Positions 41,780 through 50,569 of a DNA stretch of 64,000 nucleotides are shown here, one piece after another. Within the stretch, counting starts at the first letter, position 1; the number at the start of each line of letters is the position of its first letter. The stretch is from Micromonospora sp. WMMD1128 (lineage in GTDB: Bacteria > Actinomycetota > Actinomycetes > Mycobacteriales > Micromonosporaceae). The stretch covers positions 3,733,501 through 3,797,500 of the forward strand of contig NZ_CP114902.1 of NCBI RefSeq assembly GCF_027497235.1. Direction: 5' to 3'. Under the pieces are notes generated by a model, which saw only the letters and a list, made by a program, of their open reading frames with translations, was not told the DNA's origin and searched no databases. Both the position numbers and the translations under genes were made by a program.

Positions 41780-42538
41780 TCAGCGCGCGCCGCCATTGAC
41801 GTACAGGGTCTGGCCGCTGACGTACGACGCGTCGTCGCTGGACAGGAAGGCGATCACCGAAGCGATCTCGGTCGGCTGGGCGACCCGGCGCAGCGGGGTG
41901 TGCTCGGCGACCATTGCCTGATGCTCCTCCGGGCTGCTGCCGACCCGCTGCGCGGTGGCGGCGGTCATCGCGGTGGCCACGTAGCCCGGGGCGACGGCGT
42001 TGACCGTGATGTTGTACGGGCCGAGCTCGATGGCGAGGGTGGCCGTCAGGCCCTGCACCCCCGCCTTCGCCGCGGCGTAGTTGACCTGGCCCCGGTTACC
42101 GAGGGCAGAGCGGCTGCTGAGGTTGACGATCCGGCCGTAGCGGGCCGCGACCATGTGCTGTTGGGCAGCCTGGCAGCAGAGGAACATGCTTGTCAGGTTG
42201 GTGGTCAGCACCGCCTCCCAGTGTGGCAGGGGCATCTTGAACAGCAGGTCGTCACGGGTGATGCCGGCATTGTTCACCAGCACGTGCAACCCGCCGTACG
42301 CCTGCGCCACCCGATCGGTCATCGCGGCCACCGCCGCGGGATCGGTCACGTCGCAGCCGATGCCGACGGCCCGGCCGCCGGCAGCGGCGATCTCGTCGGC
42401 GACCGCCCGGCTGCGCTCCTCGTCGAGGTCGACCACGGCGACGGCGGCGCCCTCGGCGGCCAGCCGGTGCGCGGTCGCCGCGCCGATGCCCTGCCCGGCA
42501 CCGGTGACGACGGCCACCCGGTCGGCGAATCTGGTCAC
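41780..42538 (-). CDS. Short-chain dehydrogenase/reductase (3-hydroxyacyl type)
   Basis: This 252-residue classical SDR has the NAD(P)-binding TGAGQGIG at 13-20, NNAG in VLVNNAGITRDDLL, a catalytic Ser in LSSRSALGNRGQVNYAAAKAG with Tyr and Lys, and PGYVATAM. It resembles FabG-type 3-oxoacyl reductases and in this operon would oxidise a 3-hydroxyacyl-CoA. It lies between the two acyl-CoA dehydrogenase genes with gaps of 15 and 32 bp. Confidence 0.93.
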   Translation of the reverse strand: MTRFADRVAVVTGAGQGIGAATAHRLAAEGAAVAVVDLDEERSRAVADEIAAAGGRAVGIGCDVTDPAAVAAMTDRVAQAYGGLHVLVNNAGITRDDLLFKMPLPHWEAVLTTNLTSMFLCCQAAQQHMVAARYGRIVNLSSRSALGNRGQVNYAAAKAGVQGLTATLAIELGPYNITVNAVAPGYVATAMTAATAQRVGSSPEEHQAMVAEHTPLRRVAQPTEIASVIAFLSSDDASYVSGQTLYVNGGAR

Positions 42539-42553
42539 GGGTTCTCCCCTTTG

Positions 42554-43702
42554 CTAGAAGGCGTTGACGCCGGTGAGCGCGCGCCCGATGAGCAGTTGCT
42601 GGATCTGGCTGGTGCCCTCGTAGAGGGTGGCGACCCGGGCATCGCGCAGGTACTTGCCGACCGGGTACTCGTCGATGTAGCCGTACCCGCCGAAGACCTG
42701 GACGGCGTTGTTGGCCGCCCGGACCGCGGCCTCGCTGGCGAAGAGCTTGGCCATCGAGGCCTCGGTGGCGAACGCCTCGCCCCGGTCCACGAGGTCGGCC
42801 ACCCGCCACACCAGCAGCCGAGCGGCGGCGGTGTCCACGGCGATGGCGGCGAGCAACTGCTGCACCAGTTGGTGCCCGGCGATCGGCTTGCCGAACTGGG
42901 TGCGCTGCCCGGCGTAGCCGACCGCCGCGTCGAGGCAACCCTGGGCGATGCCGACGCAGCCGGCGGCCACCGACATCCGGCCCTTGGCCAGGGTGGCCAG
43001 GGCCAGCCGGAACCCGCCGCCGGCCGGGCCGAGGCGCGCCGAGTCGGGCACCCGGACGGCGTCGAAGCGCAGCTCACCGGTGGCCTGCCCGCGCAGCCCG
43101 AGCTTGCCGCGGATCTCTTTCCGGGTGAGCCCGGCGACGTTTGTGGGCACCAGGAACGCGGTGATGCCCCGGTGTCCGGGCCCGCCGGTGCGGGCGAAGA
43201 GCAGGACCACGTCGGCCGACGTGCCGTTGGTGATGAACGTCTTCGCGCCGGTGATCAGCCAGTCGCCGCCGTCGCGGGTCGCCCGGGTGGTCAGCGCCGC
43301 CGCGTCCGAGCCGCTGTCCGGTTCGGTCAGGGCGAAGCAGCCGAGCGCGGTGCCGGCGCAGAGCCGGGGCAGCCACTCGGCCCGCTGCGCGGCGGACCCG
43401 TGCGCGGCGACGGCCTTGGCGACCAGCCCGAGCGACACCGAGACGATGCCCCGGACGGCGGAGTCGCCCCGGCCCAGCTCCTCCAGCACCAGGCAGTAGG
43501 AGAGGTGGTCGCCGCCGGACCCGCCGTCCTCCTCGGGGATGGTCAGCCCGAGGAAGCCCAGCCGGCCGAGCTTGTCCACGATCTCCGGGTCGACGGACTC
43601 GCGCCGGTCCCAGGCCGTGGCGTGCGGGACCACCTCGCGGTCGACGAACTCGGCGGCGAGCTGACGAACCGCCGCCTGCTCCGCGGAGAGCTGAAGGTCC
43701 AT
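42554..43702 (-). CDS. Acyl-CoA dehydrogenase
   Basis: This 382-residue acyl-CoA dehydrogenase shows CFALTEPDSGSDAAALTTRA, DWLITGAKTFITNG, an Arg-rich FGKPIAGHQLVQQLLA and the C-terminal VQVFGGYGYIDEYPVGKYLRDARVATLYEGTSQIQQLLIG with the catalytic Glu in YEGT. It is the first gene of the operon. ATG 43702 has no clear Shine-Dalgarno sequence and is only 6 bp from the 21-bp inverted repeat at 43709-43729, so the message may be nearly leaderless and tightly repressed by the divergent TetR protein. Confidence 0.94.
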   Translation of the reverse strand: MDLQLSAEQAAVRQLAAEFVDREVVPHATAWDRRESVDPEIVDKLGRLGFLGLTIPEEDGGSGGDHLSYCLVLEELGRGDSAVRGIVSVSLGLVAKAVAAHGSAAQRAEWLPRLCAGTALGCFALTEPDSGSDAAALTTRATRDGGDWLITGAKTFITNGTSADVVLLFARTGGPGHRGITAFLVPTNVAGLTRKEIRGKLGLRGQATGELRFDAVRVPDSARLGPAGGGFRLALATLAKGRMSVAAGCVGIAQGCLDAAVGYAGQRTQFGKPIAGHQLVQQLLAAIAVDTAAARLLVWRVADLVDRGEAFATEASMAKLFASEAAVRAANNAVQVFGGYGYIDEYPVGKYLRDARVATLYEGTSQIQQLLIGRALTGVNAF

Positions 43703-43708
43703 GAGGCA

Positions 43709-43729
43709 TAAACTAGCGCTGCAAGTTTA
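43709..43729. promoter_or_regulatory. TetR-type operator, site 1
   Basis: A 21-bp imperfect palindrome with outer arms TAAACT and AGTTTA and inner GC/GC pairs, placed between the divergent acyl-CoA dehydrogenase and TetR genes. A reverse-oriented relative is at 44464-44484. Confidence 0.7.
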
Positions 43730-43793
43730 ATTCCGTCCAGACCCCGTTGTGGCAGAGTTGCGGCGAACCCACGGGCGAACGAGGGAGGCGCGG

Positions 43794-44459
43794 ATGCCCC
43801 GGCCGAGGCAGGCGCTGCTCAGCCGGCAGCGGATCGTCGATGCCGCAGCGGCGCTGATCGACGCGGACGGCCTGGAGGGGTTCTCCACCCGCCGGCTCGC
43901 GGCCGAACTCGGGGTGCGCGGGCCCTCGCTCTACAATCACTTCGCCACCAAGGACGAGATCCTCGACGCGGTGGCCGACAGCGTCACGGCGCAGGTCGAC
44001 GTCTCCTTCTTCGGGAAGATCGACTGGCGCGAGGCGCTGCGCCGGTGGGGCCACTCGTACCGGGCGGCACTGGCCGCGCACCCGAACATCGTGCCGTACC
44101 TCGCCCGTGGGCCGGGTCGGCGGCCGGCGGCGCTGGCGATGGCCGACGCGGTCTACGGCGGACTCGTCGCCGCCGGCTGGCCGCCCGCGCGCGCGACGCA
44201 CATCGGCGCGCTGATGCGCTACTTCGTGGCGGGCTCCGCGCTCGGGTCGTTCGCCCGTGGCTTCGTCGAGGACCCGGGGTTGTACGGCGAGCGGTATCCG
44301 CACCTGACCCAGGCGCACCGGCTCGCCGAGCATCAGCAGCAGGTGGACGAGGGTGCCTTCGCGCTCGGCCTCGACGCGCTCATCCACGGGCTCTCCCGCA
44401 CCTACCAGGAGCACGTCGGGCCGCTACCACCCCTCCCACCGGCCGACCCGGGGAGCTAG
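43794..44459 (+). CDS. TetR-family regulator of the acyl/alcohol catabolic island
   Basis: This 221-residue regulator has an N-terminal TetR helix-turn-helix (about 10-55; RQRIVDAAAALIDADGLEGFSTRRLAAELGVRGPSLYNHFATKDEILDAV) and a C-terminal ligand-binding domain of the TetR_C type (YRAALAAHPNIVPYLARGPGRR). ATG 43794 follows GAGGGAGG. It is divergent from the dehydrogenase operon and upstream of the aldehyde/alcohol dehydrogenase pair. The 21-bp inverted repeats on both sides mark it as the likely repressor of both transcripts, with an acyl-CoA or aldehyde as possible ligand. Confidence 0.93.
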   Translation: MPRPRQALLSRQRIVDAAAALIDADGLEGFSTRRLAAELGVRGPSLYNHFATKDEILDAVADSVTAQVDVSFFGKIDWREALRRWGHSYRAALAAHPNIVPYLARGPGRRPAALAMADAVYGGLVAAGWPPARATHIGALMRYFVAGSALGSFARGFVEDPGLYGERYPHLTQAHRLAEHQQQVDEGAFALGLDALIHGLSRTYQEHVGPLPPLPPADPGS

Positions 44460-44463
44460 AGTC

Positions 44464-44484
44464 AAAACTTCCGGCGCTAGTTTT
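44464..44484. promoter_or_regulatory. TetR-type operator, site 2
   Basis: A 21-bp imperfect palindrome with arms AAAACT and AGTTTT and centre TCCGGCGCT. Reversed, it matches site 1 in the arms and in the GCGCTAG/CTAGCGC core. It lies 20 bp before the aldehyde dehydrogenase start and 4 bp after the TetR stop. Confidence 0.7.
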
Positions 44485-44504
44485 CGACCACGGTGAGGGG
44501 CGCG

Positions 44505-45923
44505 ATGGATCTCGCACGAACCGACATCTATCTCGACGGAGCCTGGGTCGCCCCCTCCTCCGGGCACACCATCGCGGTGCACAACCCGGCGACCGAGGAG
44601 CTCCTGGCCCGGGTGCCGGCTGGCACGGCCGCCGACGTCGACCGGGCCGTCGCGGCTGCCCGGGCCGCCTTCCCCGGCTGGGCCGCCGCCACCCCGGCGC
44701 AGCGGTCCGCCGCCCTGGACCGCCTGCACGCGGCGCTGGCCAACCGGGCCGCGATCGCCGCCGAGACGATCGCGCTGGAGCTGGGCACCCCGCTCCGGGT
44801 CGCCACCCGGGTACAGGTCGGCCTGCCGCTGACCGTCCTGCGCAGCTACGTCGACCTGGCCGCCCGGCCGCCCGCCGAGGAGACCGTCGGCAACTCGCTC
44901 GTGGTCCGCGAGCCGGTCGGCGTGGTCGGGGCGATCACCCCGTGGAACTACCCGCTGCACCAGGTGATGGCGAAGGTGGCGCCCGCGCTTGCCGCCGGGT
45001 GCACGGTGGTGCTCAAGCCCAGCGAGCTGACCCCGCTGACCGCGTACCTGCTCTTCGACGCGATCCACGAGGCCGGCTTCCCGCCGGGGGTGGTCAACCT
45101 GGTGCCCGGCACCGGCGTCGAGGTGGGCGAGGCCGTCGCCGCCCACCCGGACGTCGACATGGTCTCCTTCACCGGCTCGACCGCCACCGGCCGGCGGATC
45201 TCGCACCTGGCCGCCGACCGGATCGCCCGGGTGGCGCTGGAGCTCGGCGGCAAGTCCGCCAACGTGATCCTCGACGACGCCGACCTGGCCACCGCGGTGA
45301 AGGTCGGCGTGGGCAACGCCTTCCTCAACTCCGGCCAGACCTGCACCGCCTGGACCCGGATGCTGGTGCACCGGGACCGCTACGACGAGGCGGTGAACCT
45401 GGTCGCCAAGGCCGCCGACGGCTACCGGACCGGCGACCCGTTCGCGCCGGACACCCGGCTCGGCCCGCTGGTCTCCGCGGCCCAGCGGGACCGGGTGACC
45501 GGCCACGTGGCCCGGGCGCTCGCCGACGGCGGCCGGCTGATCGCCGGCGGCCCGGACGCGGTGCTGCCCGAGCGGGGCTGGTTCGTCGCCCCGACCGTGC
45601 TCGCCGACGTCGACCCGGGCAGCGCGCTGGCCCAGGAGGAGGTCTTCGGACCGGTGCTCGCCGTCATCCCGGTCGACGACGAGGAGGCGGCGGTGGCCGT
45701 CGCGAACGACTCCCGGTACGGCCTGGCCGGCGCCGTCTGGTCCGCCGACGAGGAGCGGGCGGTGCGGGTCGCCCGGCGGATCCGCACCGGAGCCGTCGAC
45801 ATCAACGGCGCGCCGTTCAACCCGCTCGCCCCGTTCGGCGGCTACAAGCAGTCCGGCCTCGGCCGGGAACTGGGTCGCTACGGGCTCGACGAGTTCCTCC
45901 AGACGAAGGCGATCCAGCGGTGA
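44505..45923 (+). CDS. Aldehyde dehydrogenase (NAD(P)-dependent)
   Basis: This 472-residue enzyme oxidises an aldehyde to its acid. It shows TPWNYPLHQVMAKVAPALAAGCTVVLKPSE, SFTGSTATGRRI, ELGGKSANVI with the general-base Glu246, the nucleophile Cys280 in NSGQTCTAWTR and EEVFGPVLAVIP. ATG 44505 follows GAGGGG; the GTG 12 bp upstream is less likely. It sits just behind the 21-bp TetR-type site and is translationally coupled to an alcohol dehydrogenase, making a two-step alcohol-to-acid unit that would feed the CoA ligase. Confidence 0.94.
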   Translation: MDLARTDIYLDGAWVAPSSGHTIAVHNPATEELLARVPAGTAADVDRAVAAARAAFPGWAAATPAQRSAALDRLHAALANRAAIAAETIALELGTPLRVATRVQVGLPLTVLRSYVDLAARPPAEETVGNSLVVREPVGVVGAITPWNYPLHQVMAKVAPALAAGCTVVLKPSELTPLTAYLLFDAIHEAGFPPGVVNLVPGTGVEVGEAVAAHPDVDMVSFTGSTATGRRISHLAADRIARVALELGGKSANVILDDADLATAVKVGVGNAFLNSGQTCTAWTRMLVHRDRYDEAVNLVAKAADGYRTGDPFAPDTRLGPLVSAAQRDRVTGHVARALADGGRLIAGGPDAVLPERGWFVAPTVLADVDPGSALAQEEVFGPVLAVIPVDDEEAAVAVANDSRYGLAGAVWSADEERAVRVARRIRTGAVDINGAPFNPLAPFGGYKQSGLGRELGRYGLDEFLQTKAIQR

Positions 45924-46993
45924 GGGCGCTGCTCGCCCGCGGCGTGAACCAGCCGCTGACGGTGGAGGAGGTGGAGCTGCCGGCACCCGGGCCGGGCGAG
46001 GTACGGGTGCGGGTACGGGCCGCCGGGGTCTGCCACTCGGACCTGTCCATGGTCAACGGCACGGTCGCGCCGCCGTACCCGCTGGTGCTCGGGCACGAGG
46101 CGGCGGGCGAGGTGGTCGAGGTCGGCCCCGGCGTCGACCGGGTCCGGCCCGGCGCGCACGTGGTGCTGAACTGGGCGCCGCCCTGCCGGAGGTGCTGGTA
46201 CTGCGGTCGCGGCGAGCCGTGGTTCTGCGAGCGGACGGGCTCCCCCGCGACCGCCCGGGGCCGGACCTCGGCCGGTGCGCCGCTGCACGTCGCCCTCGGC
46301 CTCGGCGCGCTGGCCGAGGAGGTGGTGGTGCCGCAGGAGGCGGTGATCGACGTTCCGGCGCAGCTACCGTTCGCCACCGCGGCCCTGCTGGGCTGCGCCG
46401 TGCTCACCGGGGTAGGCGCGGTACGCCGGACCGCCCGGGTGGCGCCCGGCGAGTCGGTGGCGGTGATCGGTCTCGGCGGGGTGGGCCTGTCGGTGGTCTC
46501 CGCCGCCCGGGCCGCCGGCGCCGACCCGGTCCTCGCCGTCGACGTGTCGCCCGCCAAGGCCGAACTGGCCGCCGCCGCCGGGGCCACCGACTTCCTCGTC
46601 GCCGACGACGCGCTGAGCCGGGCGGTCCGGGAACGCACCCACGGGCGTGGCGTCGACCACGCCCTGGAGTGCGTCGGCCGCGGCGTGACCATCCGCGCCG
46701 CCTGGCGGGCCACCCGGCGCGGCGGCCAGGTCACCGTCGTGGGCATGGGCGCGCGGGACGACCTGGTCAGCCTGAGCGCGCTGGACATCTTCCACTCCGG
46801 GCGGACACTGCGTTCCTCGGTGTACGGCTCGTCCGACCCGGACCGGGACGTGCCCGAGCTGGCCCGCGCCGTGCTCGACGGCACCCTGGACCCGGCCGCC
46901 CTGATCACCGACCGGACCGGCCTGGACGGCGCCGCGGCGGCGTTCGACCGGATGGCCCGCGGCGAGGGCGCCCGTACCGTCGTGCTGCCCTGA
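45920..46993 (+). CDS. Zinc-dependent alcohol dehydrogenase
   Basis: This 357-residue MDR enzyme has catalytic zinc ligands in GVCHSDLS and LGHEAAGEV, a structural-zinc loop CRRCWYCGRGEPWFC and the coenzyme-binding VIGLGGVGLSVV. GTG 45920 overlaps the aldehyde dehydrogenase stop (GTGA). It resembles class III-like/Rxyl-type alcohol dehydrogenases of actinomycetes and should interconvert an alcohol and the aldehyde used by its partner. The gene ends 18 bp from the convergent LAL regulator with no hairpin between them. Confidence 0.93.
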   Translation: MRALLARGVNQPLTVEEVELPAPGPGEVRVRVRAAGVCHSDLSMVNGTVAPPYPLVLGHEAAGEVVEVGPGVDRVRPGAHVVLNWAPPCRRCWYCGRGEPWFCERTGSPATARGRTSAGAPLHVALGLGALAEEVVVPQEAVIDVPAQLPFATAALLGCAVLTGVGAVRRTARVAPGESVAVIGLGGVGLSVVSAARAAGADPVLAVDVSPAKAELAAAAGATDFLVADDALSRAVRERTHGRGVDHALECVGRGVTIRAAWRATRRGGQVTVVGMGARDDLVSLSALDIFHSGRTLRSSVYGSSDPDRDVPELARAVLDGTLDPAALITDRTGLDGAAAAFDRMARGEGARTVVLP

Positions 46994-47010
46994 CCGTCGC
47001 CGCGCCGGTT

Positions 47011-49758
47011 TCAGTGCAGCGCGCGGGCGAGTTCGGTACGGGACCGGATGCCGAGCCGGTGGAAGATGTTGCGCAGGTGGTGGTCGACGGTCCGGGTGGA
47101 GAGGAACATCCGGGTGGCGATCTCGCGGTTGGTGGCTCCCTCGGCGACCAACTGCGCGATCCGTAGCTGCTGCCCGGTGAGCAGCCGGGCGGCCGGCAGC
47201 TCCGGCGTGCCGACCGACTCGCCGGCCGCCCGCAGCTCGGTGGTGGCCTGCTCGGCCCAGACGGTCAGCCCGAGCAGGCCGAAGGTCTCCCGGGCCGCGT
47301 GCAGGTGCTCCCGGGCGTCCCGGGGGCGGCGGCTGCGGCGCAGTTCCCGGCCGAGGAGCAGCTCGGTGCGGGCCCGTTCGAACGCCCCCGCTTCCGCCGG
47401 GTGCAGCCGCAGCGCGGTGCGGAAGCCGCGTTCGGCGTCGACGCTGCCGCGCGCGGCCAGCAGCGCGTGGCAGCGCGCGGAGAGCGCCCGCCGGGACGGG
47501 CTGGCGGTGCTGCTGGCCCACCTGTCGAAGACGGCGAGCGCGGCGGTGGCGGCCGGTCGCCGGCCCGCGCCGGCGGCGGCCTCGACCAGGTACGGGGTGG
47601 CCATCACCTGGATCAGCACCTGCCCTCGGCCGGTGCCGGGGCGGGCCAGCGCGGCCAGTCGGGCGGCGGACGCCTCGTGCCGCCCGTCGACCAGGTCGAG
47701 CACCGCGAGCGCCCACTGGGCGAGCGCGCGCGGACGGCTGTACGGGGCGGACGCCTCGCCGATCTCGCGGATCCGGCACAGGCTGGTTTCCCGGTCGGCC
47801 CGGACCGCCGCCAGCACCGCCAGCATGCCCAGGTGCACCCCGGCGGAGTTGACCTGGCCGGTGTCCCGGGCGACCCGCAACCCCTCCCGGGAGGTGTCCG
47901 CCGCCGCCTCGTGCCGGCCCAGCCAGTACTCCGCGATCGCGCGCAGCTCCAGCGCCCGGGGCAGCGCGGACACCTCGCCGCGGGCACGCGCCAGCTCGAC
48001 GGCCCGCTCGGCGAGCCGGTGGGCGGCGCTGTCGACCGCGACCAGCAGGCCCGCGACCGCCGCGCCGGTCAGCGCGGCGGGGGTGAGCGCCGGCCCGGTC
48101 AGCCGGTTGCCGAGCACGACCGCCCGGCGCAGGGCCGGGCCGCCCCGCTCGTGGTCACCGCGCAGCGTCGCCGCCACCCCGGCGGCCAGCGCGGTCAGCA
48201 ACTCCGCGTCGGGCGGGTCCTCGGGCCGACGCAGGGCCGCCACTCGGCGCGCCACCTCGGCGTAGCGGAACTGGTCGCCGGTGTGGCAGACCGCCTCACC
48301 GGCCCGGACAAGCGCGCCGAGGGCGGCGACGCGGTCGACCCCGGACACCGCCCGGGCGGCGGCGAGCAGGGTGGTCGAGGCCGTCGACGGCGAGCCGCAG
48401 CGCAGTTCCAGCTCGCCGCGGAGCAGCTCGGCCCGGCCGGCCGCGACCGGGTCGACCGGTCCGACCGCGGCGGCCTCGGCCAGCAGCCGCCCGGCACGTC
48501 GGGGCTGCCCCGCCGCCCAGGCGCGACCGGCGGCGGCGACCAGCCGGGCGGTGGCCTGCCGCGGCTCGTCGCTGAGTTCGGCGGCCCGGTGCAGGGCGGC
48601 CACCCCGTCGTCCCCGCCGGCCCCACCGGCCACGGCCTCCAGTTCCGCCGCCAGCACCGGGTCCGGGCCCTCCGCCGCGGCGGCGCGGTGCAGCGTCCGG
48701 CGCAGGTGCTGTCCGGGGCCGTCGAGCACGCCGGCGAGCAGCAGGTGGGCGGCGCGCCGCTCGGCCAGCGGCGCGTCCGCCGCGACGACGGCCCGGGCCA
48801 GCGGTTGCGCCAGGGCCACCCGCTCCGGGCCGGCCCGGACCAGCCCGGCTGCCTCGGCCGGGGCGAGCGCCTCGATCGCCGTGCCGCCGGCGCGGGCGGC
48901 CCGGACCAGGGTGGCCGGATCGCCGTCGGAGTCGAGCGCGGCGAGCAGCAGCACGCGCCGGGTGTCGGCGGGCAGCCCGGCCAGCCGGCCCCGGTACCCG
49001 CGACCCAGCGCGCCGTCGAGGGGCGGCCCGTCGGGCAGCGGCTCCTCACCGCGGCACTGGCCCGGGGTGAGCACCTCGGCGAGGTCGACCAGGGCCTGCG
49101 GGTTGCCGCCGGCGACCGCGGTCAGTTCCCGGGCCACCCGGGGGGCCAGCCCGGGCAGCCGTTCAGTGAGCAGCGCAGCGCCGGCCCGGTCGTCGAGGGG
49201 TCGCAGCCGGTGCCGGGGCACGCCGGCGGCGACCGCGTCGGTGCCGGCGGTGAGCAGCATGGCAACCGGCAGGTGACGCAGCCGGCGGGCCACGAAGCCG
49301 AGCACCTCCGCGGTCGGCGGGTCGCCGCGATCGACGTCGTCGACCGTGCAGAGCAGCGGGCGCTCCCGGGCGGCGGCGGCGAGCAGTCCCCGCACGGCCA
49401 TCGACAGGGCGAGCCGGTGGTCGGCCGGGCAGCCCGCGCCGGCCAGCGTCCGCCGCAGCACCCCGCGCTGCGGCTCGGGCAGGGCGTCGGCCCGGTCGAG
49501 CAGCGGGTCGAGCAGGCGTTGCAGCCCCGCGTACGGCAGCGCGGCCTCGTCCGCCAGGCCGGCGCCGGCCAGCCGGTGACAGCGGGTGGCGTACCGGTGG
49601 GCGTAGCCGACCAGGACGCTACGGCCGGCGCCCGGTTCGCCCCACACCAGCAGCGCTCCCCCGGCGTCCGGCAGGCCGTCGGCCAGCCGCCGGACGGCCG
49701 CGCACTCGGTGTCCCGACCCGGCAGCCCAGTTATTTGCACTGACGATGCAGCTACCAT
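47011..49758 (-). CDS. LuxR/LAL-family transcriptional regulator
   Basis: This 915-residue LAL regulator has an N-terminal AAA domain whose Walker A is GEPGAGRSVL, with Arg in place of Lys, and a Walker B-like LLCTVDDVD. A long TPR-like helical middle follows, then a C-terminal LuxR helix-turn-helix (LTGQQLRIAQLVAEGATNREIATRMFLSTRTVDHHLRNIFHRLGI). ATG 49758 is given; GTG 49740 is an alternative, since the operator-like site at 49736-49750 overlaps this start region. The Arg substitution may slow or abolish ATP hydrolysis. It probably controls the neighbouring catabolic and transport genes. Confidence 0.88.
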   Translation of the reverse strand: MVAASSVQITGLPGRDTECAAVRRLADGLPDAGGALLVWGEPGAGRSVLVGYAHRYATRCHRLAGAGLADEAALPYAGLQRLLDPLLDRADALPEPQRGVLRRTLAGAGCPADHRLALSMAVRGLLAAAARERPLLCTVDDVDRGDPPTAEVLGFVARRLRHLPVAMLLTAGTDAVAAGVPRHRLRPLDDRAGAALLTERLPGLAPRVARELTAVAGGNPQALVDLAEVLTPGQCRGEEPLPDGPPLDGALGRGYRGRLAGLPADTRRVLLLAALDSDGDPATLVRAARAGGTAIEALAPAEAAGLVRAGPERVALAQPLARAVVAADAPLAERRAAHLLLAGVLDGPGQHLRRTLHRAAAAEGPDPVLAAELEAVAGGAGGDDGVAALHRAAELSDEPRQATARLVAAAGRAWAAGQPRRAGRLLAEAAAVGPVDPVAAGRAELLRGELELRCGSPSTASTTLLAAARAVSGVDRVAALGALVRAGEAVCHTGDQFRYAEVARRVAALRRPEDPPDAELLTALAAGVAATLRGDHERGGPALRRAVVLGNRLTGPALTPAALTGAAVAGLLVAVDSAAHRLAERAVELARARGEVSALPRALELRAIAEYWLGRHEAAADTSREGLRVARDTGQVNSAGVHLGMLAVLAAVRADRETSLCRIREIGEASAPYSRPRALAQWALAVLDLVDGRHEASAARLAALARPGTGRGQVLIQVMATPYLVEAAAGAGRRPAATAALAVFDRWASSTASPSRRALSARCHALLAARGSVDAERGFRTALRLHPAEAGAFERARTELLLGRELRRSRRPRDAREHLHAARETFGLLGLTVWAEQATTELRAAGESVGTPELPAARLLTGQQLRIAQLVAEGATNREIATRMFLSTRTVDHHLRNIFHRLGIRSRTELARALH
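49736..49750 (-). promoter_or_regulatory. TGCA-type operator, LAL gene
   Basis: Read in the direction of transcription, TGCATCGTCAGTGCA followed by AATAACT. It shares CGTCAGTGCAAATA with the thiolase promoter. It overlaps the first codons from ATG 49758, which suggests a later start or a repressor block at the 5' end. Confidence 0.6.
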
Positions 49759-49806
49759 GCATCGAGTGTTACCTATCGGAAACGGGATGGAAAGAGTTCG
49801 GACCGC

Positions 49807-50415
49807 TCAGCCGGGAGCGTCGGCCAGCAGGGCGGCGACCGTCCGGGCCATCACCGCCCGCGCCTGGTCCACGCCCAGCCCCAGCCCGTCGCGCAGCATC
49901 GACCAGGCCGGCCACATGCTCGCCGCGACCACCGCGTGCAGCACCTGCTCCCGACCGGACCCGGCCCGTGCCAGCTCGGCCGCGAAGAGCTGCTCGACCT
50001 CCTCGATGACCCGCGAGATGTGCACCAGCCGGTTACGGTGCAGTTGGTCGGAGACCGGCTCCCGCATCTGCGCCGCCCGCGCGGAGGGCGCGATGAGCTG
50101 CAGCAGCCGCGCCCGCTGCCGGCAGTACGCGTCGACCCGCTTGGCCAACGGCAGCGTCGGCGAGATCGGCCGGTGCGCGGCGTCCTGCTGGCGGAGCACC
50201 TCCGCCCCACTGGCCTCGAAGAGCGTCTCCATGTCCTTGAAGTTCGTCCAGAGCGTGCGCAGCGAGATGCCGGCCCGCTCCGCGATGCGCTCGCCGGTCG
50301 GCCGCAGGTCCCCCTCGGAGATGAGCGCGAGGTGGGCCTCGACGATCGCCGCCCGGGTCCGCGCGGCCCGGGCCGTCCGCCCGTCCACCCGGCCGGGTGC
50401 CTGCACCCCACCCAT
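49807..50415 (-). CDS. TetR-family regulator
   Basis: This 202-residue regulator has an N-terminal TetR helix-turn-helix (ARTRAAIVEAHLALISEGDLRPTGERIAERAGISLRTLWTNFKDMETLF) and an unclassified C-terminal domain. ATG 50415 is chosen because GGAGGG lies about 10 bp upstream; the frame could extend to 50442. It lies between the LAL and SDR genes and is the most likely binder of the shared site seen at 49736, 51332, 51429 and 57737. That assignment is inference from position. Confidence 0.9.
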   Translation of the reverse strand: MGGVQAPGRVDGRTARAARTRAAIVEAHLALISEGDLRPTGERIAERAGISLRTLWTNFKDMETLFEASGAEVLRQQDAAHRPISPTLPLAKRVDAYCRQRARLLQLIAPSARAAQMREPVSDQLHRNRLVHISRVIEEVEQLFAAELARAGSGREQVLHAVVAASMWPAWSMLRDGLGLGVDQARAVMARTVAALLADAPG

Positions 50416-50569
50416 CCGCGCTGCCCTCCTCGACGCCGTCACGCCTCACTGCCCGCCGAGTCTAGACGCGCGCCGACGGCGCGTCGGAGCGGTGTCGGCG
50501 CAGCTCGCGACGGGCCAGCGACTGCCGGTGCGCCTCGTTGGGTGAGCCCGCGGGTCCGCGCCGGAGCGG

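Noticed and set aside
47299..49743. Long + strand frame opposite the LAL regulator
   Set aside because: Gln/Gly/Arg-rich translation with no recognisable fold. The LAL gene on the other strand has full-length domain support.
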